Both the position numbers and the translations under genes were made by a program. A stretch of 64,000 bases of DNA from Symbiodinium kawagutii (taxonomy: Eukaryota > Sar > Dinophyceae > Suessiales > Symbiodiniaceae), in the NCBI GenBank assembly GCA_009767595.1, contig VSDK01012773.1, positions 290,733-354,732 of the forward strand, written 5' to 3'. The notes below the pieces were generated by a model. The model worked only from the letters and a program-made list of their open reading frames with translations, had not been told where the DNA came from and ran no database searches. Numbering within the stretch: the first letter of the stretch is position 1; every line of letters begins with the position of its first letter. Positions 46,801-59,910 of this stretch are shown piece after piece.

Positions 46801-49800
46801 CTTTCAACGAGTTTGTCACCTTTTTGGCTTGTAGATCTTCTTTAGTTTTGTAGCTTGGCCTACTTGTCTTACATGGCCTGCAGCATTGGAATTGATGAAT
46901 CTTGCGCCAAATGTCACATGAGGAATACTCATGCGGAGCTCAACGCCGGGTTTCTGTTTGACTTCAAGGACAAGGATGGTGTGGAGATCTCCAGCGCAAG
47001 GCTGAATGTCGTTTCTTGCAAACATGTTCCAAAGACCATCACAATATGTGATTCAATTGTCATCAATTGTCATTAGTGACATAAATGAGACCTGAATGTT
47101 CAATCAGATTTGTTTGTGTGTGTCCTCCCGCGTAGGAATTTGACACGGTACCCGATATGCTGTAACCATGCGCAGTTCGTTGACTTTGGTAGACTGTTGA
47201 CCTATGGGACTGTGAAGGGATTAGGCTGCAAGAAATTGTCGAGACAAAAGCAGCACGGTAGTTGATTCGTGGGGACATTGGTAGACAAAGAATCACGAAA
47301 ACATGAAGGACACAAAGGACACACACACACAATGCCCTACGTTTTTTCACCCAAGTGCTACAAAACTTCGACACAATAAGAGATGCCCAGCACATTTGTG
47401 CAAAACTGTAGAAGACTTTTGGTCAACTCTAGGCCTTCACCAGAATTGCAAATTCAAAGACTCGCAACAGGCTCGTGTTTGGCAACATTGAGCACAAACC
47501 TTTCGTCGCTGCGGAGACGTGCAAGGCGCATGACGCATGAAACAACGCTCAAAGGGTTGGAACATGACACATTTTCCCATGAAAATCAGGGGAGGAAGGA
47601 CTCTTGGACTTCTCTCGGATTGTGATTACCAGTTCCGAAATCACATGAGGAGTCAATGGCTTCACTAGGATTGTGAATCACATGTGACACGTGCTCCTGA
47701 AGGCATTGCTTGGCACAAGCCTTGACTCCGTCACAATCTCTGTAGCTATGAAGCTTTTGTCCGCCGAGCTGAAGGCAAGGAGCAGCAAGCCGCAGCGCTC
47801 GTTCAAAGATCAGCTTTGCAAAGTGAAGTTCATCAACCTCAGCCATCCTCAGCCCATTTTTCCAAAGTCCCAAGCTTCGCTTTACCAAAAAGGATTTAAG
47901 AATATGACATATATGTTCATATATATATATATATGAATGATTTAAGAGTTTATACATATTGTTTTTCTCTGTGAGAAAAAAGGTCCAAAGAACAGCCTGG
48001 CGCCAGGCCCATCTCCAAGAGCCCTCGGTCCCTGACCCACCCTTTGTCGTGGTCGATCCGCAGTATCGTTTGAATTTGGTACCTTGGACGCCAACTCGAA
48101 GCTGGTCAATTGTGATCAAGCAGCAGCTCTTCACTCATTCTCGGCCATTGCCATGACAATCATCGGGTGATATTTACAATTATTTTTTATTATTGGCTCC
48201 TCTTCTTTTGAGTTGGTTTTTTTTCTAAATATTTTCGACCAACTCTTGTTCAGCGGAGTAGTCACGCATCGGGCAAGACATGCCTCTCAGAACAGGTTGG
48301 TAGAGAATCGTCGCTGTCAGACTGCTGTGGTTGGTTTGGACTCAACAAAAACCGCACTCCTCAAAAATAAGGATTATGAGTGGGGGCACCACTCATGAAC
48401 AGGTTTACTATTGTCCTAAATAGTCTTAAGTATATTTTCTTTTGCTTTAAGACTGTTTTAAGAGTATAGTTAAGACTGTTTTTAAAGCAGAGTCTCAAAC
48501 ATGTTTAGATATTTGTGTTAAGACAGAGTATAACTTATATTTAAAGATAACTTGAAGATATTCTTCTTTACTTATTTATAGAATATAAGATAACTTAAAT
48601 ATAAGTTTTTAAGTTCAGTTTACGTTTCCTTTTTCTCCCGAGGCGGTGCAGCTCTTCGGCAAGGCGTCGCTGCGGTGTCGCCTGCAGCGCCTGGGACGCG
48701 GCGCGCTGAGCCCCGCGGAGATCTCGGCCGCGGAGGACGCGGAGCGACCGCCCAGCGAAGGCCAACAGCACCGTGGCCCAAGGACCGACCGAAGCCCCGA
48801 AGGAAGGTCCGAAGGGAAGGGATAACTTATTAAATTATTTAATAATAAGAGATAACTTAATAAGAGGGGAAGGTCCAAGTGGAAGGAAGGAAGGAAGGAG
48901 AGAAGAGGTGATCTTCCACGGAAGGAGAGGACCAAAAGGCCCCCAGGGACCCAGGAAGCACGGGACCCAGGAGATCTTCCAAGGAAAGGGGGACCCGCGG
49001 CTGAAGGTACGGCTCATCAATGAACGGCTAATTGGTTTCTACTGGTCATAGAATCGAAGAGGAATTGGTCAATCATCGGTTTTAAGGACCAACGGATAAT
49101 GGTTGTGGGAGCCAACACTGAGGGTACTGCTCCTACTCTGAAGAACAAGAAACATTGCTGAACGAACGAGCACGTTGATACTGAATCATGTTAAGCATGG
49201 TTCGTGCAGCGGTTGTCAACAAACAATGAAGATGTACAGATGATGAGATATAGCCAATTGAATGATGGTGATGCAACCAAAAAACAGAACCTACCTGAAG
49301 TCAGCCAAGACACGTGCCATATCTGGAATCAGCTCAGCACGTTTATGAGAACCTCCAGAAGTCTACATGAAACATGTATTGCTTGGCATCGTTTGGCACC
49401 GTGTGTCCAGCATTGTTTGCGCATTTAGCATTGCAGCAGTTGTTCACAGCGTAAATTGCAGCTGGCAAACGCGTAACAGAACCAACACCTGGGACCACCA
49501 CCAGTAGGCACCCGTAGCAACTTGATTTCTAAGGCATTTCACGGTGGATCAATCCACAGCTCCTGTTGGGCAACCACTGACGAAGTACCAGGGCTTGGAT
49601 CAAGCCTGTGGACGCTCAGCTGCAAAGCAGTCGGCAGTTGACCTTGTACCGTTTATGAGCAAGGACTATAAGAGTTGATGGATGGTTGATGGATGGTAGA
49701 TTGAGGTTGATTGATGATGTCTAGCTCAAAGTGACTTCAGTAGCAACTGCCCAAAACAAGCGCACACACACAAGAAAAAAAAATGCACCTGTAAGTAAGG

Positions 49801-52800
49801 GAGAGCCCAGCTTTGCCATTTATATTTGCACACGGCTGGTCCACATCAACCCCTTCCCATATGTTTTTCTATTCGTAATTAGGGATGTTCTTGTGCTTCC
49901 TGTTCGAGGTTGTGACTGTTTTTCGTTAACTTCTCATGAGATGATGTGACCATGGTTCACGTGTGTTCTCATGATTCCTGTCATGGTAAATCGCCAATTT
50001 GTTCATTCTTCAAGATTTGAGAATGTTTGGTTGTCGTTTCACCACTTTTCGTTAATTTTAGGTGTGGAGAACCCCCCCAACCTCTGAGTTTCACTACTAG
50101 TAGGTATGACAGTGGTAGAACTGATCGTTTGTAGAAGTGCTGTAGTGTTCCCAGCGGTTCCCAGTGTCTCCAAGGCACTGCTCGCTTCGTCGCTGATTTG
50201 CCCCTGCAGCCGAACACGCTCTTTGCGACGCCGATCTTGGCCGATCGCGTGGCCATGTTGCAACGTGGGAACGCCCAGAGAAGATGTGCAGAGCACAGAT
50301 GAAATGCTGATGGAAAATGATAGAAAATGATGAAATGAAATGCTCAGCATGTTGGTTCAACACATGGCACGTGGTTCAACGGCACTTCGTGGATGAGAGG
50401 GTCACGTGGAGATCTCTCCAGCAACTCATTGCTGCGGTGCCAAGGCATTGATGTAAGTGAGTGCCTGAAGGTCACAGGCGATGATGGAAAGATGCAAACG
50501 TGACTTCAGATCAAAGACAAATGAACACGAGTAAAGAAGGACTTAAGGATACTTAAGGATGATGAAATGAAATGAAATGAAATGTTTGTTGCGTTTATTC
50601 TATTGCCTGTTTGCTTTGGGGTGGGGTAGGTTGACTCTAGGTTTCTGCGTTATTGATCCCTTTGGGAGGCGTACACTCTTTCATTTCTTCCGCGGATGTC
50701 AAAGAAGTTGGTGGGACACTCAGCACTCGATCGCAAGACTTCGACTCTGAGAGGGTAGGGCCCCGGCAATTGGGGAGGGTGATGATTATAAGTAGTAGAT
50801 GATTTAATTAATGCATATCAATGATAGATATGGTTCTAGTCCATTGAAGTTATTGACGTCAGTTGTCTTTGTCCACCCACTGACAACTAGGTCCCCGCCT
50901 TGTACAGTACCTGGAGTATGCAAGGCTATTGTGAACTCCTGGCTCCTTTAACGTTAAGTTGCGTTTCTTTCCAGAAATTGCTGGCCTTGAAGTGTCCTTA
51001 GCATCTCTTCACATCTAGCGATTCCTGTCGAAAAAATGCAATTTGTTCGATGTTGTCCGAGCATTTCAATATGTGTGGTCTTCCAGTAAGTTGCCAGCTT
51101 TCCATTGTGCGCTTGTGAGCGATTTTTGAAATGAACCCAGCCACACTTGGTATTGTGGCTCCGCTTTTCAATGAATGGTTTCAAGATGTTTCACGAAGGT
51201 CATCATGTGTCACCTCTTGAGTTTCAACCTTCAATGTTTGAAGCAGTCAATCATTGAAAGATTCTTGGCATCTTCCTTCTCCTGCGATGCACTGAGGTGC
51301 CTCCAATGACCTCAAGACGGTGTACCCTGGCAAGGCGCAGCAACCTTTTCAAAGTGACATGGAGCATCGATGAGCATCGTGCTCCCCAAATTTCATGTCA
51401 ACATGAATTGCCTGAATGCAACAGCACAAACAGCAAAATCAAGCACTGAAGCAATGTGGCCCACTTGGATCCCCAGATCTTTGCGGATGCTGCTGAGAAG
51501 ACGCAGCACATTGGGCAGTTCATTGGATTGGTCTTGGCCGATAGTTTCGAGGCTGGTCAACTGCACGTCGCCACGGACACACTTCAGCTGTTGACCTGCG
51601 ATTTGAGGGGAAACCATGGGAAACCCATGGGGAACGCATTGGGGAACACATGGGGAAGTTTTCACACACTCTGCAGGTTTTTAAGTTCTGGATCGATTTC
51701 ACACTTTTGTACGATTTTGGTGTCAGGCAGCGCGAGCTGGTGCCCAGCTTGTCCATGTAGCTGCTCGGTTAAGGGTGACAGGTTCACGGTTTGGAATCTT
51801 CGTCTTATCCCGGTCTATCTTGTGCATGGACATGGGAACGACATGGCGGAACTCAAGATGTGAGATGTGATACGATGTGATGAGAATTTGTGTTTTTGAA
51901 TGACTTTAAGGAGTACGGCGAAACTTCGGATGTGGTAACCACCGTGGATGCGGCCTTGCAGAAGGGCTCGGTGCAGGACTCGCATCCTTTGATAGATATA
52001 GTTCTGTATATGTCTGAGTCTCTATGTTTCTCCAGCTGACGGGTTTCTCAAGGGATCAATCTTTGTATTTTGAGGAACTTGGAGGAACCTGTGTATGCAT
52101 GAATTCAATTGAATTCATAGATTTTCATAGACCATGCGCGGTTTGTTGCTACCAGGAGCGTCATGGCCCCTTGATTGTTGGTGAGAAAGTCTCCGGCCCA
52201 AAGACCTTGCAAGGTACCTCGTCGCCTTTCACTTGGCCCTACGGGAGACGTGTAGCGTTGGCCCATTCCAAGACTCAGTGACCAATCATTGTCTTGTGAT
52301 TTTCCACAAGTCTTATTTTTGGATCACTAATCCCCTTGCCTACGCACTAACATCACTTAGTGACTTAGTGGGCAAAGTTTGTGACTCAGCTAAGGCAAAC
52401 TTGCGTCCACTGGGCAGAAACACTTTTACCTGGAGACCCAGACGACCTACGCCTATCCTGACTCGAGTGGCGGCACTTTGGCAGGTTGAAGTAGTTCTTT
52501 TGTGCATGTTGAGAAGCACTTACCAGAAGGATACCCCTCAATCGTTTCTTCCCCTGTGAAATTGTTTTCTGCGGATAGATTTTAGGGTACCTTGAATTCA
52601 GGAATCCCCCACCAGTGACCTTTGCAACTGCCGAAATACCCAGGCCTGATCTTCAACACGGCTTGTCAGACGTCGCTCAGCTTTAAGCATCTCTCACAGC
52701 CGGAATCAGACCATCGTTCACTTCACTTTTGAGATCCGGCCTTCAGCTGCTGGGTTTCTGAGGTTAGACTGGGCACAAACACAGATGGCCAAGACGCTGA

Positions 52801-55800
52801 ACATGCCAAAGAGCGGCTGAGTTTGCATCAATGACAATCAGCTGAGAGGATGGTGAAATCCAAAAATTCTATCAGCTCACCATGGAGGCTTTTGGAATCT
52901 TTTGGGATTGTTTCTGCCCCAAGTTTGACAGGACATGTACAGATTACAGATTGATATCTCATGTTGGAGCCTAGGCAAGATCACGGTGTCGAACCAGCGC
53001 TTGGGTGGGGCCTATGGTGGCAAGGCCGACAAGCGCAAGGGAAACATAGAATGCAAAGACGGGATGGTTTCGAATGCCAACTTTACAGTTAGATGCAACT
53101 TATGATACACAGGTGCAGGCATACTGGTTCACAAGACACTTTACGTAAAGTCATTGTTTTGCACTCTCAATTCTGGGGATGCCCTGCTTTCGTGTTGACC
53201 CCTTCGTGTTGGCAGATCCTGTCATCTCACCAACAGGTTTTGTGATGTATAACGATGGAGTGGAGTGTCCCTATTGATTTCTTGAATAAAGCCAGTTAGA
53301 CCATGTAATACAAATGATTATGGTCAATTTAAGCTAGTGTTTGTTGATTTTGACAATTTCATACCATTTCCATTTCTTCATCCGTTTGATGCAGTGCTTT
53401 CACGTTCTGCAAGGCCATGCTCTTCGCGCCGGGATGCGGGGCTTGTGGAGTGGCGGTGCTGAAGAGCAACCGCCCCGTTCTGCTGCAGATGGACAGGCGC
53501 CATACTGCGGAACCATTGCGGGGCACAGTTTGCCCACGTAGTCTCGCAATTGATTCAATGAACCGAACCATGCAACATCCTGTTTATCAATTGATGACAG
53601 CATTCCATGTGTCTTTCCGTTTCTCAAATTCTTTGGATCTCTCCTGAAATTCTCTCTTGATCTTTGTTCCCGATTTTTCAGATTTTTCTTGAGATTCTCC
53701 TGATACTATGATTGTTCTTGATCGATCTATCGTTCTTGCTGGTTGCCGGCGGTACTCAGGACCCCAGACTTCCAGGCCTTTGGAGCACGTGCGCCCTTCG
53801 ATGCTTCATGGGAACTCAGCCACGTGGCGCCAAAGTGTCAGCCTTCGGCCATGAAATGCCATGAATTCTGAAGAAAAACAGAAGTTTTTCCATACTTCTG
53901 GGGAACTTCTTTTGTTTTGTTTTTTCAAGTTGAGAAAAACAAAGAGGATCTTTGTCACTTTTTTTCCTTTTGCAAAGAGGGAATCTCCCCTTTGCAGGTG
54001 GAAACTTCCCCAGACTTAGCGGCCCCCTAAGGCCTTGAAGAGACCGGGAAGATCGTGAGCATGAAGCAGGACTCAGATGGCTTAAAAGTTTGAACATAGG
54101 AATGGTCAACAGTCGACAGTGTGTTCAATCAAAGATCTTCAGTAGTACTGCCTAACCAGTAAGGCCCTCAGTAGTTTAACAACTTAGAATTAACAGCATT
54201 GTTGTGGTCAACAGTCAATGTGTTAGCTCAGAAGTGTTCCACATTACCACGACGTCACGACCAGGAAGTCTTGCAGAACGTGGGCACTGATATGTTGGGC
54301 TTTGCACAAGCCTCCAGCGTTCGCACCTGAGATCCATGTTGTGATTCTGCTGCTGTGGATTCTCAGCCGGCCAAACACGTGCATATGACCATATATCATC
54401 ATAACTGAGCCAAAACCCACTTGTGGGGCTATAGTGTTGGACACACTCATTTTGTCGCTTCATGCTTTGTTTTGCATCTTTTCTTTCGCGCTTCAGCTCT
54501 TTGTCCTGCGAATTACGGATCTGTGGGTGGAGGTCAATTGCTACAACATTCCGCACGCGCAATTGCATTGCAAAGGCGTCCTCACTTGCAACCTACCTTT
54601 CCAACCCCCTGGATCCAGAAAGGATCATAGAGCAGGAATGATACGCATGGATGCGTCAGCGATTGTTGGTTTCCCTGCCTCAAACAATCACTTTGCTACA
54701 GATGGTTTTCCAAGTTGGCCAGTTGCAACTTGTATGCCTTGTGGCTTTGTAGGTGTCATCACAAATCTGCCAGTGAACACCTGGATGAGAGAATCCCGGC
54801 AGCATGGCAGACCTTTCACTATCTTTCAAGATCTTGCGACCCTTCACTCCGCAAGTGAATTATGTAGAAGCTAAGCTAAGCTGATTAAGCTAATCTTATT
54901 GAACAGCTCACTGAAATGAGTTCAATGCTTCTTATGCAGCTTTTAGGATGCACATGAAATCTTCGAGCTTTCTTCGAGCTTTGCAGCTGAGGCCCCTGGA
55001 GACTTCGAAGGAGCTTTCATCATGGAGGCCATCATGGAGCAGGCAGCTGCCGCGGCCGAAATCTTGGAGCATCCCTTGCGAGTCGAAAATTTCAGAAATC
55101 TTTGACGAAAGACGTCTTTCCCTGGAAGCGAAAGTGAAACTCCTTTGTTCAGGCAAAGGATGTGAAGGTTGATGCTTGATTGGTGAAGCTTTGCTAGTGG
55201 TGAGGTATAAACATCTATGAACGAAAATGTTCTGTTGGCTGTTGACGAAAATGGTACCAATAATCATTGGGAACGAATGGTGACCAAGATGCCACCGGTT
55301 TCAATGCTTCGTTCAGTTTCCTCCAGGTGGCCCGCTCGGTGAGCCGCGAGCCCACAGAGGTGCAGGAGCTCAACATGGTCGATGGCATGCAGAAGGCGCG
55401 CCAGATCGAAGGCAGTGATCCTTAAGAAATGTTGCTGCACACCAAGGCAGTCATCCTTCACCCAACGATTCATGTTTGAGGTTACTGAAATGATGCTCAG
55501 TAAGACCGCATCCTTGAGTGAACATGAACTAAATCAGTGAAACGATCTGACAACCAAAACTTGAGTTTGGAGGACATTGGAGAAACGAATCAAGAGATCA
55601 AGTGTGAAAAGATACACAAGAAATCAAAGCAATCGAAACAGAATCAAAACATGATTTAGATGTCTTAAAGTGATTATGCATAATTTAAATAGATGAATTT
55701 AAATAGAATGAACCGAATAAGTTGAGCGAAGCGCAGAGGGAAGCACCTCACAACGTGCCACATGAGGCCTGGCAGCGATTGAAGGCGAAGGTCTCTTACG

Positions 55801-58800
55801 AGGAGAGCCTCAAGGCTGTGAAAGACTTCAACAGCAAAAACAGCAGCTGGGAATTGAAAGAGGCTGTTCAAAATCATAGGGAGAATGAAACTAATAGAGA
55901 ATAGAAGAGAGAGAGAGTCAGAGAGACGAGAATCAAAGAGAGAATTAAGAATTCTAGAATTAGAGATAAAGAATAGAGAGAATGAACATTGACAGTAGAG
56001 GATGAAGAATGAAGAAGTCGAATGACAGAGACTTTCACAGCTGCCTCATTTTATTGGATGAATTGTGAATGATTTGATCATGAATTTTCTTTTTATTTGA
56101 TTTGATTTGAGGTCAAGTGATGAGATCTCGTGTCACATGCATTGAGAATCACACTCTCGGGGTGGACGCGGAACATGAAACTGTACTGAGGATATCGCAA
56201 GAAGGGCATCTACTGCTGCTTGGATTCAGAGCCAAGTGGTTTGCATCATTGCAATTTGAATATCCATCTTCCAGTTCTCGAAGAACAACTCCGAACACAT
56301 GTCGATGAAGGGTTCCCTTTAAATCCGTTTAATAGTCATTTTAGATTGTTTTCGATGATTTTAGATCAATAGAAACAGACTTTAAGCCTTCGCGGAGTCC
56401 AACAGCTTGAGCAAAGGCATGGGATCTCGCTACCAGCTCATGCCGCACGAATTCATGGAAAAGTGCTTTGTCAGGCACAGAGCAGCACCCTTTTCCACTC
56501 CATCGGGACATATGAAGATCAGCATGTGAGCTTCCTTCATGAAGAGGAATCCTGACATGGAACACCTTCGAACACCTTGAAACTAGTGAGGTTCCAAGTA
56601 AGGCAGTGTGGCCATGACAACTGAAGTTACTGAAGCGAAAAATGTGAAGCTTCATGTCATTGCTTTCGCTAGGGTCTATGACGATGGGTCTGTGCTGCTC
56701 GAGCACACTGGTTTGGAGGTTGGCTTTGAGAGGTGAACTTGAAAGTCTCAACAGTTCCAAGTTACGATCTGCCAATGACAAACCTGACGAGCTTAGTCAA
56801 TGCTTAGCCATTACTTGAAGTCACTGCTTAGTCAATGCTTAGTCTGAAGCCTGGCTCAGGTGGGTCAAGGCATGGACACCAAAGCCCTGCAAGCTTGCAC
56901 CATGGGCCTGCGGAAAATTGCGGTGCCTTGGCAAATCAAAACTCCGTCTCGTCATTTCGACGGCACTGGGAATCTGCAGAAGGAGCTCGGAGGAGCTTGG
57001 AGTTTCTTTCAATTTCTTGGAATCAATTTTGCTTTTGCTGCATGGGCTTCACAGGGCTTCACCATGCTTCAATCTTGTGTCCAAAGTGCAGGCGGCATGT
57101 GATACAGCATTACGTTTCTGCTCAGGCAGACTTCAACATGGATCAGATTCAGCTGCGGATTCCGAAGAGCACTCAGGATTTCAGCTGGAAAGGTGGGCCT
57201 AGAGTTTTCCAATGTTCGTCAACCAGAAGTCATGGGCTCTTGTGACGTTTTTTTGTTCACAAGTTCTTTTCAGCCCATACAGGCCCTCACCAGGCGCTTA
57301 CCAGACCATTTCCTTGCTTTCTCATGTTTTCTGATGTTCCGCCGTTGTTTCCTCGTGCCTTTCCTGATGGAAGCCGTGGGGGTTCGCAGGCGTCATGGGA
57401 ACCTTCAGCAGCGTCACCTCTGAAACGGTGGTCACTCGGCAAGTGCGGTGGATGGTGCCACAGCGAACCAATGAATAGATGCTACACTTGGCTGTTCCAC
57501 TCTTCATGTCTTAAACTTGGGATCAATACTGATCACATGGCAGACAATGGGAGAATCAAATGAAGAAATTGAATGGCAGCATCGATTAATTTGGAATTGT
57601 CATTCAATGAATCCTAATGGTATCACATCAACCAAATTCAATGGAACGAGAAATCGTGGCTCACAATGCCTCGTTCCATGGAAACTGGCACTGCCTCTTT
57701 CGCTGTGGCAGTGGCTTTCCCATGCTTTCGCTAGGTCAGCGCTATCCTCGATGCCTGCGACAAACTCCAGAAGGAGCTCCAGAAGTTCATCGCGCCGGGC
57801 CGCAGCTGGAAGGAGGTGCAGCGGAGACATAGTGCATTGCTGCGAAGCTGAAGCATTGAAGTTTCTATTTAAATATATTCTATTTACTTCAATTCAATTC
57901 ATTTCATTTCATTTTATTCTAAACATTTGAATCTATATATTCTATGTCATTTCTTTTATTGATTCCTTGATTGCTTCAGTGCCAGATTTCTTCATATCAT
58001 CTATTGCATCATTCATCACGCGTCTTGCTACGGAGGTCATCCAACTGGCAGTGAAAGGGGGCGCTCAACTGTCACAGGCCAAAGGGGGGCTGTCGCAGCA
58101 TTGAAGCGTTGGAAGTTTGGGGATGGCGGAAGTGAGGATCATCGAACCTATTTCTTTGTGCATTTTATGCATTTGTGCAGAGCTGGCATAGAGCAACGGA
58201 TGCCAAGTCTCTCCGAATCTCACTGCGACCTGTCTCCAGGCTGGGGTCACTGATCAGGCACATGTGAAGCTTGGAAGCAACATGGCAGGTCGAAGGAGGT
58301 CGAAGCTTTCGTTGAAACCGTCAAGGGTGGACGCCTGAGGACTGACTACACCCTCTTCAGTGCCGGCTGTGCACAGGCCATGGTTCCCCCGTCCACAAAT
58401 GCGACAGCGAATGTGTGGGGATTCACACGGGATGACGGACTTGCAAAGTTTCCCATAGTTTCGCCTTCACTTGGAAAGTTTCTGAACTTACAGAATGCCA
58501 GCGTTGCAAAAGGCTCTTGTTGTCTCATTGGCAGGTAGAGATTGACATTCTCACGGGTGAGACGCAAGTGAATTCATTTGACTTGGTGTACGTTTCTTGG
58601 ACTGCAAGATGCTGCTAGAAATTTATGTGTTTTTGTGGAGAACATGCCTGTAGCATCCTGGATGGACAATTTCACTGGCCGTGCTGAGGACTCCGGGAAG
58701 AGTTTGAACCCTGCGGTGGACATTGGCCAAATCGAGGCACAGATGCCGTTTCGCACATCCCATCCGTTTCATTTGCGTGAAATGCCATTCGTTTCGTTGG

Positions 58801-59910
58801 CTTCTTTGCCGTGGCGCTGCTCTGCAGGGCTCCTTGATCCAAGCCTTGGGCTTTTCTCTTCTGGAAGAGGAAAGCCGTGCGAAGGATGGGCGCCTCATCA
58901 ATTGTGGCACTTGGGAACCTTGGCGCAGCGTGGCACCACGAGAAATGCCAATGAAGTGTGAGAATAATATGTGACAGAAAATTTGGAGATGCTGATGTTG
59001 CTGACTCTGTTGCTGACTCTGTTGCTGACTCTGTTGCTGACTCAGGGCATCTTGGGACTGTGGTGAGTTGTAGCAAGCTCCATTTTGTTCAGCTAAGGAC
59101 TACAAAGTGCCCAGCGGACGAGATATTCCAGCACCATGAAAAAACATGAGATCTGAAATTCAAAGTTCAATTTGTACTTGATTTTTGCAAATTCGAATGT
59201 TTCAAGCATTTGACACTTGAAATGCGCATTTGTTTTGTCTTGCATTTTCCACTTTTTTTGTGTTTGTTTTAATGTGTGAAGAGTTTTGTTCCAAGGTGCG
59301 CTTGGATGTGGAGCTGCTGCCCTGCGAAAACCCCACGGCACCGGTTTTGGGATCCAAAGCCTCCGGTGAGCCCGTGCCATGGCCGGGTCAGCTGTGGAAA
59401 ACCCAGTGGAATCTCATCCTTTTCATAGTTGAAGCAATGGAAAATCACCAGAATCACAGAAAAGTGGCACTGCCTTAGGAATACGTGACTCAGAGTGTCA
59501 TTTGTTGGGTTTCTCAGGGTATTGATCGCCTTGTGCTCCCAAGCACAGCGGTGAGCGAAGGACGTATCAAGAGCACACATTTGATGTGAACTCCGCAGAC
59601 CAGTGGTAATTGAAAATGGATGTGCGCATAGACAATGATATACCATTCACATACCCCTAAACTTGTTGCTTTCCGACTCAAATGACCATGTGTGGATGGC
59701 TGGTTAATCCTTATGATTCACGGATAATCATTACAACACCACTGCTTCCATCAGTTTCTGAAGGTTTCACTGCGTTTCACCTCCCACTTTAAGATTTCAG
59801 CCAAACACAATTTCATGCTGTGTCGACTTGGGATTTAGGCGCAGTTGCTTGGTGGTGCCTTCTTCTTTGCAGCATCGTCCTTAGATCCAGGAACAGCACG
59901 AGCCAACTGT
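42113..59910 (+). CDS. xanthine dehydrogenase/aldehyde oxidase family molybdo-flavoenzyme
   Basis: Large cytosolic-type hydroxylase that oxidises purines or aldehydes using Mo-pterin, two 2Fe-2S clusters and FAD. About 40 short exons on the + strand follow the family order: Fe-S domains (42113-43856), FAD domain (44431-~47830) and Mo domain (~50155-59910), described in the next three entries. All eight Fe-S cysteines, the Mo-site GQKHFYLE and the catalytic-Glu motif KASGEP are present, so the enzyme looks complete and active. Many joins are phase-consistent with GC or GA donors (after 42148, 42415, 43112, 51759, 54575, 57444). The start codon is not fixed. Exons upstream of 42113 exist, because that exon begins at an acceptor. 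The last recognised exon ends near 59910, and the final C-terminal segment and stop were not located. The substrate is uncertain because the usual GGKE motif reads GGKA. Confidence 0.93.
44092..47830 (+). CDS. oxidase: linker and FAD-binding domain
   Basis: Exons near 44092-44190, 44431-44501 (SALGEPFGEDFRPW), 44677-44754, 44827-44904, 44982-45072, 45265-45344, 45693-45799, 46326-46368, 46572-46621, 46939-47010, 47471-47525 and 47702-47830. Family landmarks: LTDVFNVLNQYS, then LVVG|NTSTGVVKY across a GT intron (FAD loop), ALTLGAACTLTTL, AGNVMIAKTHPDFPSDICLL, FKIMRRHMNLA, NAGFLFDFKD, GNIEHKPFVAAET and the RSFKDQLCKVKF end. The long antisense frame at 47586-48134 is the shadow of the last of these exons. 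Confidence 0.9.
48625..48790 (+). other. GC-rich open block, possible linker exon
   Basis: A sharply GC-rich patch (EAVQLFGKASLRCRLQRL, then Ala/Glu-rich) after a TTCAG acceptor, in otherwise AT-rich DNA, followed by an AAGGAAGG/GGTCC purine tract to 48980. Its position fits the variable linker between the FAD and Mo domains, but I see no specific match. It could equally be an inserted fragment. Confidence 0.35.
50155..59910 (+). CDS. oxidase: molybdopterin domain
   Basis: Exons include ~50155-50270 (QCLQGTARFVADLPL), 51477-51555 (HIGQFIGLVLADS), 51731-51759, 51911-51988, 52394-52482 (GQKHFYLETQTTYAYP), 52783-52815, 52980-53040 (RLGGAYGGKADK), ~53396-53517, 54497-54575, 54753-~54788 (ITNLPVNTW), 54992-55083 (APGDFEGAFIMEAIMEQ), 55327-~55420, 55766-55842, 56673-56718 (DDGSVLLEHTGLE), 56860-56937 (VGQGMDTKALQ), 57126-57192, 57390-57444, 57740-~57815, 58036-58097, 58340-58375, 58535-58567 (VEIDILTGETQ), 58689-58736 (DSGKSLNPAVDIGQIE), 58828-58917 (RLINCGTWE), 59296-59373 (GSKASGEP, catalytic Glu) and 59839-~59910. 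In GGAYGGKADK an Ala stands where xanthine dehydrogenases have the substrate-contacting Glu, and the usual RGFG arginine was not located at the 54788/54992 join. Aldehyde or another heterocycle may be the substrate. Confidence 0.92.
58996..59044. repeat. 12-bp tandem repeat (CTCTGTTGCTGA)
   Basis: About four copies in the intron between the oxidase exons at 58828-58917 and 59296-59373. Confidence 0.9.

Noticed and set aside
47586-48134. 182-codon antisense ORF
   Set aside because: Shadow of the + strand oxidase exon at 47702-47830 plus flanking intron.
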